Shown piece after piece: positions 42,497 through 50,055 of a stretch of DNA of 64,000 bases. Numbering within the stretch: position 1 is the stretch's first letter; every line of letters starts with the position of its first letter. Both the position numbers and the translations under genes were made by a program. Origin of the DNA: JBOFLG01 sp051657745 (GTDB taxonomy: Bacteria > Actinomycetota > Actinomycetes > Actinomycetales > Dermatophilaceae). Location: positions 1-64,000 of the forward strand of contig JBOFLG010000111.1 in NCBI GenBank assembly GCA_051657745.1, in the 5' to 3' direction. Below the pieces are notes generated by a model. The model had not been told where the DNA came from, searched no databases, and was given only the letters and a program-made list of their open reading frames with translations.

Positions 42497-42756
42497 GCGA
42501 AAGCCCGGCAATGGCGACCGGTGGGGGGGCCTGACAACACCCGGTCACGCCGGGTCCGCCGACGTTGCCCCCAACGGGTCAGGATGGGAGAGGGTGACCC
42601 AGCCAGAGATGTTTGCGACATAATGTAGATTATCGGCGTTCTCGAAGAGCGTGGGGCGAAACGTCGTGAGATTGGCACACGGCCTCGTCTCAGGTGCCGC
42701 GAAGGGGCGCTCCCGAACGGGCGATCTTTCCCGCCGCGGTGGCGCCGAAACCGCCG
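42497..42756. other. Convergent intergenic gap with AT-rich palindrome
   Basis: No gene is seen between the ends of the aminotransferase and ATP-grasp genes. Bases 42606-42645 are unusually AT-rich for this genome and include ATAAT-GTAG-ATTAT (42621-42634) followed by GCGTTCTC (42637-42644), an 8-mer that recurs, on the other strand, in the ATP-grasp promoter. No strong terminator stem was found. Confidence 0.5.
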
Positions 42757-44070
42757 TCAGGCCAGACCGCTCGGCACCCCGAGTGGGCGCAGCAGGCGGC
42801 CGTCCCGGGCGCGCAGCCGGAGGCCGGCGACGGCAGCCTCAGCACGTGCTCGGGCGTGATGTCCGTCTGGGTCGATTGCGACGACGTGCCCGAGGTAGGC
42901 GCTGTTGTCGACCGGCTGCGGCGCGCGCGCCGGGACAGGGATCGACCAGCCCAGCACCGCAGGGTCGGCGTCGAGACGGTCGGTCCCGACGATCGCCTCG
43001 ACGTCTGCCGGCTCGGGCGACATCACGAACATGATTGCCGCACTGCCGACCGTCATCCGGCCATCGGTCACCGGAACGGTGCTGTCGCCGCGACCGGTTC
43101 CGTGATCGAGCGCCAGGTCGATGAGCAGTTTCAAGGGGTTCGACCCGGTGACGAGAGCAACGAGCTCGAAAATCGAACCACCGCCCTGCCGGGGGTTCAC
43201 CTCGACGATTCGCGGCCCCTCGGCCGTGACCATCACCTCGGTGTGGGCGAGCCCGTGGGTGACCCCGAGGGCGCTCAGCGTCGCGAGCACCAACTCCGTG
43301 ACAGCGGTGGTCACCTCAGGCGTGAGCCGGGCCGGGACCATGTGCCCCGACTCGACGAAGGCGGGTGCTGCGGTCAGCGACTTGTCGGTGACCGCCAGGA
43401 CGGTGCTCACCCCTCGCCGCGTCATCGTCTCGACGCTGAGCTCCTGGCCGGCGAGGAACTTCTCCAACAGCAGCACCTGGGTACGGCCCTGGTCGCGAGA
43501 ATTTCGCGCGTCTCGGCTGGCGGTCCGAAACGCCTCGGCGAGCTCGTCCTCGCCGGCCACGCATCGCACGCCGGTTCCGGAGTTGAGGTCGACGGGCTTC
43601 GCGACCAGCGGGTAGCCGAGGTCAGCGGCGGCCTTGCGAGCCCCCTCCCAGTCGGGGACCACCGCATGTGCGACATCGGGAATCCCGGTCGCGGCAAGGA
43701 TCGCTCGGACCCGGTCCTTCCGGGTCGTGGCCCGCACCACCTGTGGGTCCTCGCCCGGCAGGCCGAGGCGCTGGGCGACGACTGCCACCGACTCGAGGTA
43801 ATAGTCACAGGTGGTGAGGACCCCATCGACCCGACGCCGGGAGGCAATATCCACCGCGCCGGCGAGCAGTGCGCGGATGTCGTTCGTCTCGATGCGCACG
43901 ACCTCGCTCGCGTACCGAAGGACGGGGTGTGGCAGCCCGTCAGGGCCCGGTGGGTAGAGATCGAGATCGCGCGTGACCAGGACGTACTCGTGCCCCAGCT
44001 CTCGCAGGATCGGCGGGAGGGCTCGGCCGGTGGAGTTGAGCCAGCTCTCGATCATGAGCAGTGTGGACAT
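42757..44070 (-). CDS. ATP-grasp domain carboxylate-amine ligase-like protein
   Basis: The 437 residues have a pre-ATP-grasp Rossmann-like domain (MSTLLMIESWLNSTGRALPPILRELGHEYVLVTRDL), then an ATP-grasp fold with the phosphate-binding region GYPLVAKPVDLNSGTGVRCV, LLEKFLAGQELSVETMTRRG and the metal-binding PRIVEVNPRQGGGSIFELVALVTGSNP. Enzymes of this type join a carboxylate to an amine, as in BacD-like L-amino acid ligases. The substrates are unknown. ATG 44070 has a GAGGG site. Its pairing with the aminotransferase suggests a small biosynthetic function (inference). Confidence 0.78.
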   Translation of the reverse strand: MSTLLMIESWLNSTGRALPPILRELGHEYVLVTRDLDLYPPGPDGLPHPVLRYASEVVRIETNDIRALLAGAVDIASRRRVDGVLTTCDYYLESVAVVAQRLGLPGEDPQVVRATTRKDRVRAILAATGIPDVAHAVVPDWEGARKAAADLGYPLVAKPVDLNSGTGVRCVAGEDELAEAFRTASRDARNSRDQGRTQVLLLEKFLAGQELSVETMTRRGVSTVLAVTDKSLTAAPAFVESGHMVPARLTPEVTTAVTELVLATLSALGVTHGLAHTEVMVTAEGPRIVEVNPRQGGGSIFELVALVTGSNPLKLLIDLALDHGTGRGDSTVPVTDGRMTVGSAAIMFVMSPEPADVEAIVGTDRLDADPAVLGWSIPVPARAPQPVDNSAYLGHVVAIDPDGHHARARAEAAVAGLRLRARDGRLLRPLGVPSGLA

Positions 44071-44097
44071 GGGACCCTCGAGCGATTGTTGCCAACA

Positions 44098-44112
44098 TGA
44101 GAACGCTTATCA
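44098..44112. promoter_or_regulatory. Fur/Zur-like palindrome in the ATP-grasp promoter
   Basis: TGAGAACGCTTATCA is a 6-3-6 palindrome with one mismatch (TGAGAA/TTATCA), resembling the TGAnAA-N3-TTnTCA boxes of actinobacterial Zur and Fur proteins. It lies 28 bp upstream of the ATP-grasp start, where a bound protein would overlap the promoter. The factor is not identified. Confidence 0.45.
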
Positions 44113-44341
44113 ATAGCACATCTACCGCTGACGGGAGTGCGAACGGGGGGCCAAACGCTCAGTGGTTCACCCTCGAACACCACTCCCGCGGGCGTGACCC
44201 TCTCTCTATGAAGCCGCCGACGGGAGCCGGCGCTCCGACACACCACCCCGGGCAGTGCCCGACCACCTGCGCGGGAGCAGCGTCAGGCTGGCTCTAGTTC
44301 CACGCCGTACTCTGGTTCCGACGACACTCCAGGTGCGGCCT

Positions 44342-44357
44342 GCCGACAGTTGTCGGC
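44342..44357. promoter_or_regulatory. Palindrome upstream of DUF3105-DUF305
   Basis: GCCGACAGTTGTCGGC has perfect 7-bp arms around a 2-bp centre. It lies 35 bp upstream of the start codon and just downstream of a possible -10 (TACTCT, 44308-44313), so it may be an operator or a leader hairpin. Confidence 0.55.
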
Positions 44358-44391
44358 GGCCGACATTCACGAACATCCTGAGGAGACCCAG

Positions 44392-45090
44392 GTGGGCAAG
44401 AAGTCCGCGACGGCAAACCGCGGCCGACAGGCAAAAATCGACGAACTGCGGCACGCGCAGAAGTCGAAGGACCGACGCAGCCGGATCGCGATCATCACCG
44501 CTGCGGTCACGGTCGTCGCGGTGATTGGCGGAGCGGTGGCATTCGCTGTCTGGCGCGACATTGCGAACACACCGAGCCTGGCGGCCGTACGCACCTATGA
44601 GGCAACCCGCGGTCACACGACCGACCCGGTGACCTACGACCAGACTCCCCCGGCCGGCGGCCCCCACAACCCGGTCTGGCTGAACTGCGGCGAGTACGAC
44701 AAACCGGTCGAGAACACCCTTGCGGTGCATTCCCTCGAGCACGGCGCGGTGTGGGTCACCTACCGTCCAGGTATCTCGGATGCCGATCTCGACACATTGC
44801 GCGACGCACTCCCCGACACGTACACCCTGCTGACTCCGTACGAGGGGCTGAGCGCGCCGGTCGTGGTGTCGGCCTGGGGCACGCAGCTCTCCCTCACCGG
44901 AGCCGACGACCCGCGCCTGCCGGAGTTCATCAAGTCCTACCGGCAAGGGCCGCAAACCCCGGAGCCTGGGGCCGCCTGCACCGGAGGTAGCGACGGCGAA
45001 CTGCCTCCCGCACCGCCGCCATCGCCAGCACCGACGACGACCGGGGCACCACCAGCGACTGGGGCACCGGCACCGACAGCGACCCCGTGA
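44392..45090 (+). CDS. DUF3105 membrane protein
   Basis: The 232 residues begin with a basic cytoplasmic segment, then a transmembrane helix at about 36-58 (IAIITAAVTVVAVIGGAVAFAV). The exported DUF3105 domain follows with YDQTPPAGGPHNPVWLNCGEYDKPVENTLAVHSLEHGAVWVTYRPG, rich in potential metal ligands (His, Cys), and a Pro/Thr tail. The function is unknown; the family frequently neighbours DUF305 genes. GTG 44392 has an AGGAG site; the open frame to 44350 crosses the upstream palindrome. The stop overlaps the DUF305 GTG. Confidence 0.85.
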   Translation: MGKKSATANRGRQAKIDELRHAQKSKDRRSRIAIITAAVTVVAVIGGAVAFAVWRDIANTPSLAAVRTYEATRGHTTDPVTYDQTPPAGGPHNPVWLNCGEYDKPVENTLAVHSLEHGAVWVTYRPGISDADLDTLRDALPDTYTLLTPYEGLSAPVVVSAWGTQLSLTGADDPRLPEFIKSYRQGPQTPEPGAACTGGSDGELPPAPPPSPAPTTTGAPPATGAPAPTATP

Positions 45091-45782
45091 ACCCCGGCAG
45101 CCGGCTCGTTGAGGCTGACTCACACCCTGGCCACCACGACCAACCAGACGGTGCCCCGGCGAGCCGGGCGCCATCCGGCACAACGATCGTCATCGCCGCG
45201 ATGCTCGTTGTGTGTGGCGGGCTCGTCGGCGCCGGCGCGATGTTCCTCGCCGGGCGGGCTCCATCCGACACCTCCGTCGATGCTGGCTTTGCCCGCGACA
45301 TGCAGACGCACCACGCGCAGGCGGTCCAGATGGCGTTGCTCGTGCGCGACCGCACCGACGACGAGCCGCTGCGAACCATCGCCTACGACATCGCCACCAG
45401 CCAACAGCAGCAGCTCGGCCAGATGTACGGCTGGCTCGTGCAGTGGGGTCTGCCGCAGACCGCGAGCGAGCCGCCGATGGCCTGGATGCAGCGCCACGGC
45501 CACGACATGGGCGGAGCTGACCGGTCAGGCAACGGCACCGCGACGATGCCCGGAATGGCCACCGACGAGCAGCTCGACCAACTAGCAGCAGCCGACGGAG
45601 TAGCCGCTGAACGGTTGTTTCTGACCCTGATGATCGCCCACCACCGCGGCGGCGTCGAGATGGCGGAGGTCGCGCGCTCGAATGCTAGAACCGATGAGGT
45701 CCGCACTCTCGCGACCGCGATCAGCGAGGCTCAGGAGGCTGAAATCGCACTGCTGAGGTCCCTGCTCAGCACCCGGGGCTAA
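45087..45782 (+). CDS. DUF305 family protein
   Basis: The 231 residues have an N-terminal cytoplasmic stretch, one transmembrane helix (about 33-55) and a DUF305 four-helix domain made of two ferritin-like halves. Its signature histidines are in FARDMQTHHAQAVQMA, MQRHGHDM and LTLMIAHHRGGVEMAE. Such His/Met-rich proteins are suspected to bind copper, although that is unproven here. Coupled to DUF3105 by a GTGA overlap, the two likely act together at the outer face of the membrane. Confidence 0.87.
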   Translation: MNPGSRLVEADSHPGHHDQPDGAPASRAPSGTTIVIAAMLVVCGGLVGAGAMFLAGRAPSDTSVDAGFARDMQTHHAQAVQMALLVRDRTDDEPLRTIAYDIATSQQQQLGQMYGWLVQWGLPQTASEPPMAWMQRHGHDMGGADRSGNGTATMPGMATDEQLDQLAAADGVAAERLFLTLMIAHHRGGVEMAEVARSNARTDEVRTLATAISEAQEAEIALLRSLLSTRG

Positions 45783-46126
45783 CGCCCCCGTCAGCCCCGA
45801 CCGGCGCGGTCGCGGGCCGGCCACGGGTGGGAAGCGGCTGAGGAAGGCGCCACGGCGCGGTGCAGCACCGGGCACCACTGCAGGTCCCACAAACCTGGCA
45901 CCCACTGACCGCCGCTCCCCCGGCCCAAAGAACGGCCGGCGCGCGGCGTCCGCCTCGATGTCGGCGCCGATAGCCGGGCGCTCGGCGACACTGTGAGAAG
46001 AACGCCGGATGCCGTCATCCTTGTGGACCAACGCCCATCGTCCGTTCAGACCGGGCCTGACCATTTCCTCAAACCAACGATATTGCGGTCGCATATCGTG
46101 AAAAACACCGCGCTGAACAGTGCGCC
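45783..46126 (+). other. Intergenic region upstream of the peptidase gene
   Basis: There is no supported gene in these 344 bases. A 75-codon minus-strand frame (45791-46018) has no clear start signal. The 3' end contains an AT-rich palindrome at 46077-46099. Confidence 0.5.
46077..46099. promoter_or_regulatory. Interrupted palindrome upstream of the VanY-type gene
   Basis: ACGATAT (46077-46083) and ATATCGT (46093-46099) are perfect arms; GCG and CGC inside them extend the pairing with a single bulged T. It lies 27 bp before ATG 46127 in one of the most AT-rich spots of the window, fitting an operator over the promoter. Confidence 0.6.
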
Positions 46127-47551
46127 ATGCCGACCCACCTGCAGCGGCACCACCTCGGGAAACAGGTCATTCACGTGCACACCACAGCGCCACGGCGAGC
46201 AGCATCGGGCGTCGCGGCGGCAGCCACCGCGATGCTCCTTGCCGCGACCGCGCCATCGCCAGCAACGGCTGAGAGCCCCGCCGACCCGGGCCGCGCCACC
46301 TCAACCGCCGCACCGCGACCCACGCCGCCCCCCTCCCCCGGCCCAGCTCCGGCCCGGTCGTCCTCGCCACGCCCCTCAGCGTCCCCGGCTCGCACCACCG
46401 CATCGGGCGCCGAGCCGGAGGAACCGAGCAGACTGACCCGGATCGACCTCTCGGCGCAGGTTGCCGACGCCGAACGACTCGCCGCGCTCCTCGAAGCGTC
46501 CAACTCGCGCGTCGCGCTTGAGACGCGTCGCATGGACGCCCTGTCGTCACGATCCAATGCCCTGCTCGAGCGCCTGACCGGGGCGCGTGAGGTCGAGATC
46601 AGCGCGCGCGAGAAGGCGGCCAGCTCACGCGCCGAACTGGTCACGGTCGAGGCTCGTCTGGCCCGGGCCCGGACGGTGGTTCGCGACTGGGCGTTCTCCG
46701 TTTACACCGGCGGCGGCTCGCATGTCGAGCTCTCCGGAATGCTTGACGCGTTGTCGGCGGAGGCCGACCGCGTCGGTGACCCGCTTGGTGACTTGTCCTA
46801 CCTCACCGACCAGCGCACCCGCGCGCTCACCGATGTTCGCGCACTCACCGCTGAGCAGAAGCGGCTGACCGCGGCCGCGGAGCAGGCGTCCGCCACTGCG
46901 ATCACCGCTCGCACGACCATCGAGTCCGACAAGGCCGCTCTCGACACCGTGATCGACGAGCAGCAGGCCCGAATCGGCGGTTTGCGCACGCTGCAGATGG
47001 CCGAAGTTCAGCAGGCCGGGCCGATTGCCAGCATTTTGGTCGGCGCGCGCAGCCCCCAGGCACAGGCAGCGGTCGCCCGGCTACAGGCCGCGCTCACCGC
47101 GTCAACGGTCGAGACCGCGTCCGTCGGCGCGCCCTGCAGCGACGACTCGGGCACGTACCCGAACGGCTTGTTTCCCGGCTCTGCCCTCTGCCCGTTGTGG
47201 CGCGCGCCGGGTGAGCGTCTCGCACCACGCGCGGCCGCCGCGTTCAACTCCCTGAGTCAGGCCTACGCGGCCCAGACTGGTAGCCCGCTCTGCGTGACCG
47301 ACTCGTACCGCTCACTGAGCGAACAGTTCGCCATCAAGGCCACCCACGGCCGTTTCGCGGCGACGCCCGGCACGAGTCGACACGGCCTGGGTCGCGCTCT
47401 CGACCTGTGTGGCGGAGTTCAGCAGTTCGGCTCGCCGGCGCACCTATGGATGAAGCAAAACGCACCCCTGTACGGGTGGTTCCACCCGTCGTGGGCCGCC
47501 GCCGACGGCCCGCTGCCAGAGCCGTGGCACTTCGAGTACGGCGGCGCTTGA
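46127..47551 (+). CDS. Secreted M15-family D-alanyl-D-alanine carboxypeptidase (VanY-like)
   Basis: The 474 residues have a signal peptide (RRAASGVAAAATAMLLAATAPSPATA), a Pro/Ser-rich linker, a coiled-coil region of about 200 residues (LSAQVADAERLAALLE onwards), and a C-terminal M15B domain with the zinc ligands in SRHGLGRALDLCGG and PWHFEY. It should cut peptidoglycan stem peptides outside the cell. ATG 46127 and GTG 46175 are both possible; the latter gives a more compact signal peptide. The coiled coil resembles that of regulated cell-wall hydrolases. Confidence 0.87.
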   Translation: MPTHLQRHHLGKQVIHVHTTAPRRAASGVAAAATAMLLAATAPSPATAESPADPGRATSTAAPRPTPPPSPGPAPARSSSPRPSASPARTTASGAEPEEPSRLTRIDLSAQVADAERLAALLEASNSRVALETRRMDALSSRSNALLERLTGAREVEISAREKAASSRAELVTVEARLARARTVVRDWAFSVYTGGGSHVELSGMLDALSAEADRVGDPLGDLSYLTDQRTRALTDVRALTAEQKRLTAAAEQASATAITARTTIESDKAALDTVIDEQQARIGGLRTLQMAEVQQAGPIASILVGARSPQAQAAVARLQAALTASTVETASVGAPCSDDSGTYPNGLFPGSALCPLWRAPGERLAPRAAAAFNSLSQAYAAQTGSPLCVTDSYRSLSEQFAIKATHGRFAATPGTSRHGLGRALDLCGGVQQFGSPAHLWMKQNAPLYGWFHPSWAAADGPLPEPWHFEYGGA

Positions 47552-47612
47552 GCCGGGCGCGCCGCCCGCGCTGACCGGTCCGCGGCACCAGCACCGGCAC
47601 CGGCCACTCCGG

Positions 47613-48968
47613 TTACCCGCGATCGGTGGTGATCGCGGGCTCCTTGACCGGGAGCATCACGGCAAGGCCAGCCCCGATGACCAGGACGATGCCGAGGATC
47701 CCCCAGTACTGCGTGTCCGGCTCACCGGTGACCAGCGAACCGAGACCGATGAATCCACCGAACGCCAGAGGCGCGAGGAAAGACACTGCCCGTCCCGTGG
47801 TGGCGTAGAGGCCAAAGATCTCACCGCCCTTTCCCGCTGGGACCAGGCGTGCCAAGAAGCTACGTGATGCGGCCTGAGCCGGCCCGACGAAAACGGTCAT
47901 CAACAAACCTGCGGTCCAGAACACCACGGCTCCCCCGTCCCTCAGCAGAAAAATGACGATGCCGAGCACGACGAGCGAGGCCAATGAGACCAGGATGACG
48001 CGCTTCGGGCCAACGCGGTCATCGAGCACCCCGAATGCCATGGTCGCCACACCGGCGATCACATTTGCCGCGGCGCCAAAGATGATGACCTCGCCGTCGG
48101 ACAGCCCGAACGTTCGCGCCGCGAGGACAGCGCCGAAAGTGAACACCCCAGCGAGGCCGTCACGATAGAGCGCGGAGGCGAGAAGAAACCACACCGTGTG
48201 GCGCGAGACTTGCCACAGGCCCTGCACCGACCGCCACAGCAGCCGGTACGACTCAACGACGCCAACACGAGGCGCCGGCGGCCGGTCAGGATCCCGGAGC
48301 ACCAGGAATGCGGGGATCGTGAACAGCGCGATCCACACCGCGCAGACCAGCATCGACACCCGGATGTCGAGGCCGCCCTCGTCAGTCACCCCGAACAGTC
48401 CGACGTCGGGAGCGATGAACGCGACGTTGATGACCAGCAGCACCACGATTCCACCCAGGTACCCCATCCCCCAGCCGACTCCGGAAACTCGCCCGACCGT
48501 TCGTGAGGTCGCCACCTGGTAGATCGTCGCGTTGTAGCCAACGCCGGCCACTTCCGACACGACCGAGCCGGCGGCAAGAAGGGCTAGGCCAATCCACAGG
48601 AACCCCGGCTCAGGGCGCACCACGAACAGCGCAGCGGTGAGCGCGGCCATGAGCCACGTCAGTCGGCGAAGGTTGCGCACCGTACGTCCTGACCGATCGG
48701 AGTTCTGCCCCAACACCGGGGCGATCAGGGCAACGACCAGACCGGCAATTCCAGTCGACACCGACAGGGCGACCGAGGTGGAGTTCGCGCCTCCGAACGA
48801 GTCACTCGTGATGTAGACCGAGAAGACGAAGGTGATGATGACGGTGTTGTACGGCTGAGCACCCCAGTCCCACATCCCCCAAGCCAGGACCCGCTTCCTG
48901 CTGCTGCGCGGTGCCACGTCATCGGCTGCGGGGCCGGCAGTCTCGGCCGGTTCGGCGGGTGTGCTCAC
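47613..48968 (-). CDS. UMF1/Atg22-type major facilitator transporter
   Basis: The 451-residue polytopic protein has about 12 transmembrane helices. The N-terminal WGMWDWGAQPYNTVIITFVFSVY motif, with QNSDRSGRTVRNLR in the loop between helices 2 and 3, is characteristic of the UMF1/Atg22-like MFS group. The substrate is unknown. A leaderless -10 (TACCGT plus 6 bases) fixes GTG 48968. It is divergent from rbpA, with a CRP-like site in between. Confidence 0.87.
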   Translation of the reverse strand: MSTPAEPAETAGPAADDVAPRSSRKRVLAWGMWDWGAQPYNTVIITFVFSVYITSDSFGGANSTSVALSVSTGIAGLVVALIAPVLGQNSDRSGRTVRNLRRLTWLMAALTAALFVVRPEPGFLWIGLALLAAGSVVSEVAGVGYNATIYQVATSRTVGRVSGVGWGMGYLGGIVVLLVINVAFIAPDVGLFGVTDEGGLDIRVSMLVCAVWIALFTIPAFLVLRDPDRPPAPRVGVVESYRLLWRSVQGLWQVSRHTVWFLLASALYRDGLAGVFTFGAVLAARTFGLSDGEVIIFGAAANVIAGVATMAFGVLDDRVGPKRVILVSLASLVVLGIVIFLLRDGGAVVFWTAGLLMTVFVGPAQAASRSFLARLVPAGKGGEIFGLYATTGRAVSFLAPLAFGGFIGLGSLVTGEPDTQYWGILGIVLVIGAGLAVMLPVKEPAITTDRG

Positions 48969-48974
48969 AGGCCG

Positions 48975-48980
48975 ACGGTA
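48975..48980 (-). promoter_or_regulatory. Leaderless -10 element of the UMF1 transporter gene
   Basis: On the minus strand TACCGT is followed by 6 bases and GTG at 48968, with no Shine-Dalgarno sequence. Confidence 0.6.
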
Positions 48981-49050
48981 GCGACCCGATGAGGGCCGCC
49001 GCAGTGAGTGATGCGCCTGGATCTGCAGCAGCGCTGAGACCAGGGCCCAG

Positions 49051-49066
49051 TGTGATACGCGTCACA
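49051..49066. promoter_or_regulatory. CRP/GlxR-type binding site
   Basis: TGTGATACGCGTCACA is an exact TGTGA-N6-TCACA palindrome, the consensus of actinobacterial CRP/GlxR regulators. It is followed at once by TTATCT (49067-49072), a possible -10 for rbpA, and lies about 83 bp upstream of the transporter start. Confidence 0.75.
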
Positions 49067-49115
49067 TTATCTGGCGAAGTGGGTCCACCGGCGCCCGGAA
49101 CAACGAAGGGAGGAC

Positions 49116-49244
49116 ATGCGTTGCCCTGAGGCAACGACCGGTGACGTTGTTCCTTCACCGAAACCCACGCAACCTTGGAGACAGCATGGCCGAACGCAGC
49201 CTGCGCGGAAGCCGACTCGGCGCCCTCAGCATGGAGACCGATGA
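49116..49244 (+). other. Possible upstream ORF and hairpin in the rbpA leader
   Basis: ATG at 49116 follows a strong GGGAGG site and opens a 42-codon frame that ends at 49244, overlapping the first codons of rbpA in a different frame. Its second to seventh codons fall in a perfect hairpin, CGTTGCC/GGCAACG (49119-49136, loop CTGA). This could regulate rbpA translation; coding by the short frame is unproven. Confidence 0.35.
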
Positions 49245-49542
49245 GAACGTCGTCCCGTCGGAGCGCCGCCTGACTGAGTATGCGTGCCCGAATGGGCACT
49301 CCATCACCTTGCCGTTCTCCGTCGAGGCCGAGGTCCCGGGAGTGTGGGAGTGCCGCTGCGGCGCGGAAGCCACCTTGATCGGTGGTGCCGAACTCGAAGT
49401 GAAGCCAGCCAAACACCAGCGCACCCACTGGGACATGCTCCTCGAGCGTCGCTCGATCCCGGAGTTGGAGGAACTGCTCGAGGAGCGACTCACCCTGCTG
49501 CGGGCATCGCGTGGCGAGAAGTCGAAGCGCAAGTCCGCCTGA
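49186..49542 (+). CDS. rbpA: RNA polymerase-binding protein RbpA
   Basis: RbpA is an actinobacterial transcription activator that binds RNA polymerase with the principal sigma factor and stabilises open complexes. The 118 residues show the N-terminal MAERSLRGSRLGALSMETDENV tail, the core with TEYACPNGH and WECRCG (zinc-ligand positions), and the sigma-interacting helix HWDMLLERRSIPELEELLEERLTLLR. ATG 49186 has TTGGAG upstream. The gene order with fxsA, ppm1 and lnt is conserved. Confidence 0.96.
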   Translation: MAERSLRGSRLGALSMETDENVVPSERRLTEYACPNGHSITLPFSVEAEVPGVWECRCGAEATLIGGAELEVKPAKHQRTHWDMLLERRSIPELEELLEERLTLLRASRGEKSKRKSA

Positions 49543-49552
49543 TGAGTCGGAG

Positions 49553-50005
49553 CTAGTCGACCACCTCGCCGGCCACCACATCGGGCTCGTCACCCGGCCC
49601 GGGTCGTCGTGTCGCACGACGTGGTCCCCACGACCCGGTCGGCGCGACCACGCGGCGGGCTACGACACCGTCTAGCCATCGCCTCGCGAGCGGGCGGGTA
49701 GCCGGAAGAATGAACACGAAGCCGATCGCGTCGGTAGCAAAACCTGGCGTCACGAGGAGCGTGCCACCGACCAAAACGAGCGCAGCGTCAGCAAGTTGCC
49801 GGCTCGGCATCCGGCCGCTGCGCAGCGCTTCCCGCAGCGCGACGAATGCTCGGCTCCCTTCGCGTCGCACCAGCCATGCCCCAAGCAGCGACTCCGCAAC
49901 CAGCAGGCCGAGCGTCTGCCAGCCTCCGATCGCCCGACCCACGGCCACGATCACGGCAATCTCCACGACCGGCACAATGAGCAGCGCAGCAAACAGCCAC
50001 CGCAT
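49553..50005 (-). CDS. fxsA: FxsA family membrane protein
   Basis: The 150-residue FxsA protein has hydrophobic segments WLFAALLIVPVVEIAVIVAVG, LGLLVAESLLGAWLVRREG, and the conserved ALVLVGGTLLVTPGFATDAIGFVFILPATRPLARR. FxsA affects phage F exclusion in E. coli; the role in actinobacteria is unknown. ATG 50005 is chosen (GTG 50008 adjacent); the open frame to 50131 lacks conserved sequence. It is convergent with rbpA, 10 bases away. Confidence 0.9.
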   Translation of the reverse strand: MRWLFAALLIVPVVEIAVIVAVGRAIGGWQTLGLLVAESLLGAWLVRREGSRAFVALREALRSGRMPSRQLADAALVLVGGTLLVTPGFATDAIGFVFILPATRPLARRWLDGVVARRVVAPTGSWGPRRATRRPGPGDEPDVVAGEVVD

Positions 50006-50055
50006 CACCCAGCCTCGGTGCGCTCGTGCGGCGAACGGCGTGGAGCCACTGGGAG

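Larger units (their letters stand above)
44071..44391. other. Divergent intergenic region between ATP-grasp and DUF3105 genes
   Basis: There is no gene in these 321 bases. The left part is AT-rich and holds a Fur/Zur-like palindrome at 44098-44112. The right part holds TACTCT at 44308-44313 (possible -10) and a GCCGACA/TGTCGGC palindrome at 44342-44357, followed by the AGGAG site of the DUF3105 gene. Confidence 0.5.

Noticed and set aside
42694..44100. 468-codon plus-strand frame opposite the ATP-grasp gene
   Set aside because: The ATP-grasp motifs on the minus strand are intact. The plus-strand product has no recognisable features.
45791..46018. 75-codon minus-strand small ORF in the intergenic gap after DUF305
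   Set aside because: It lacks a ribosome site or a leaderless -10, and the Trp-rich segment matches no family I can recognise.
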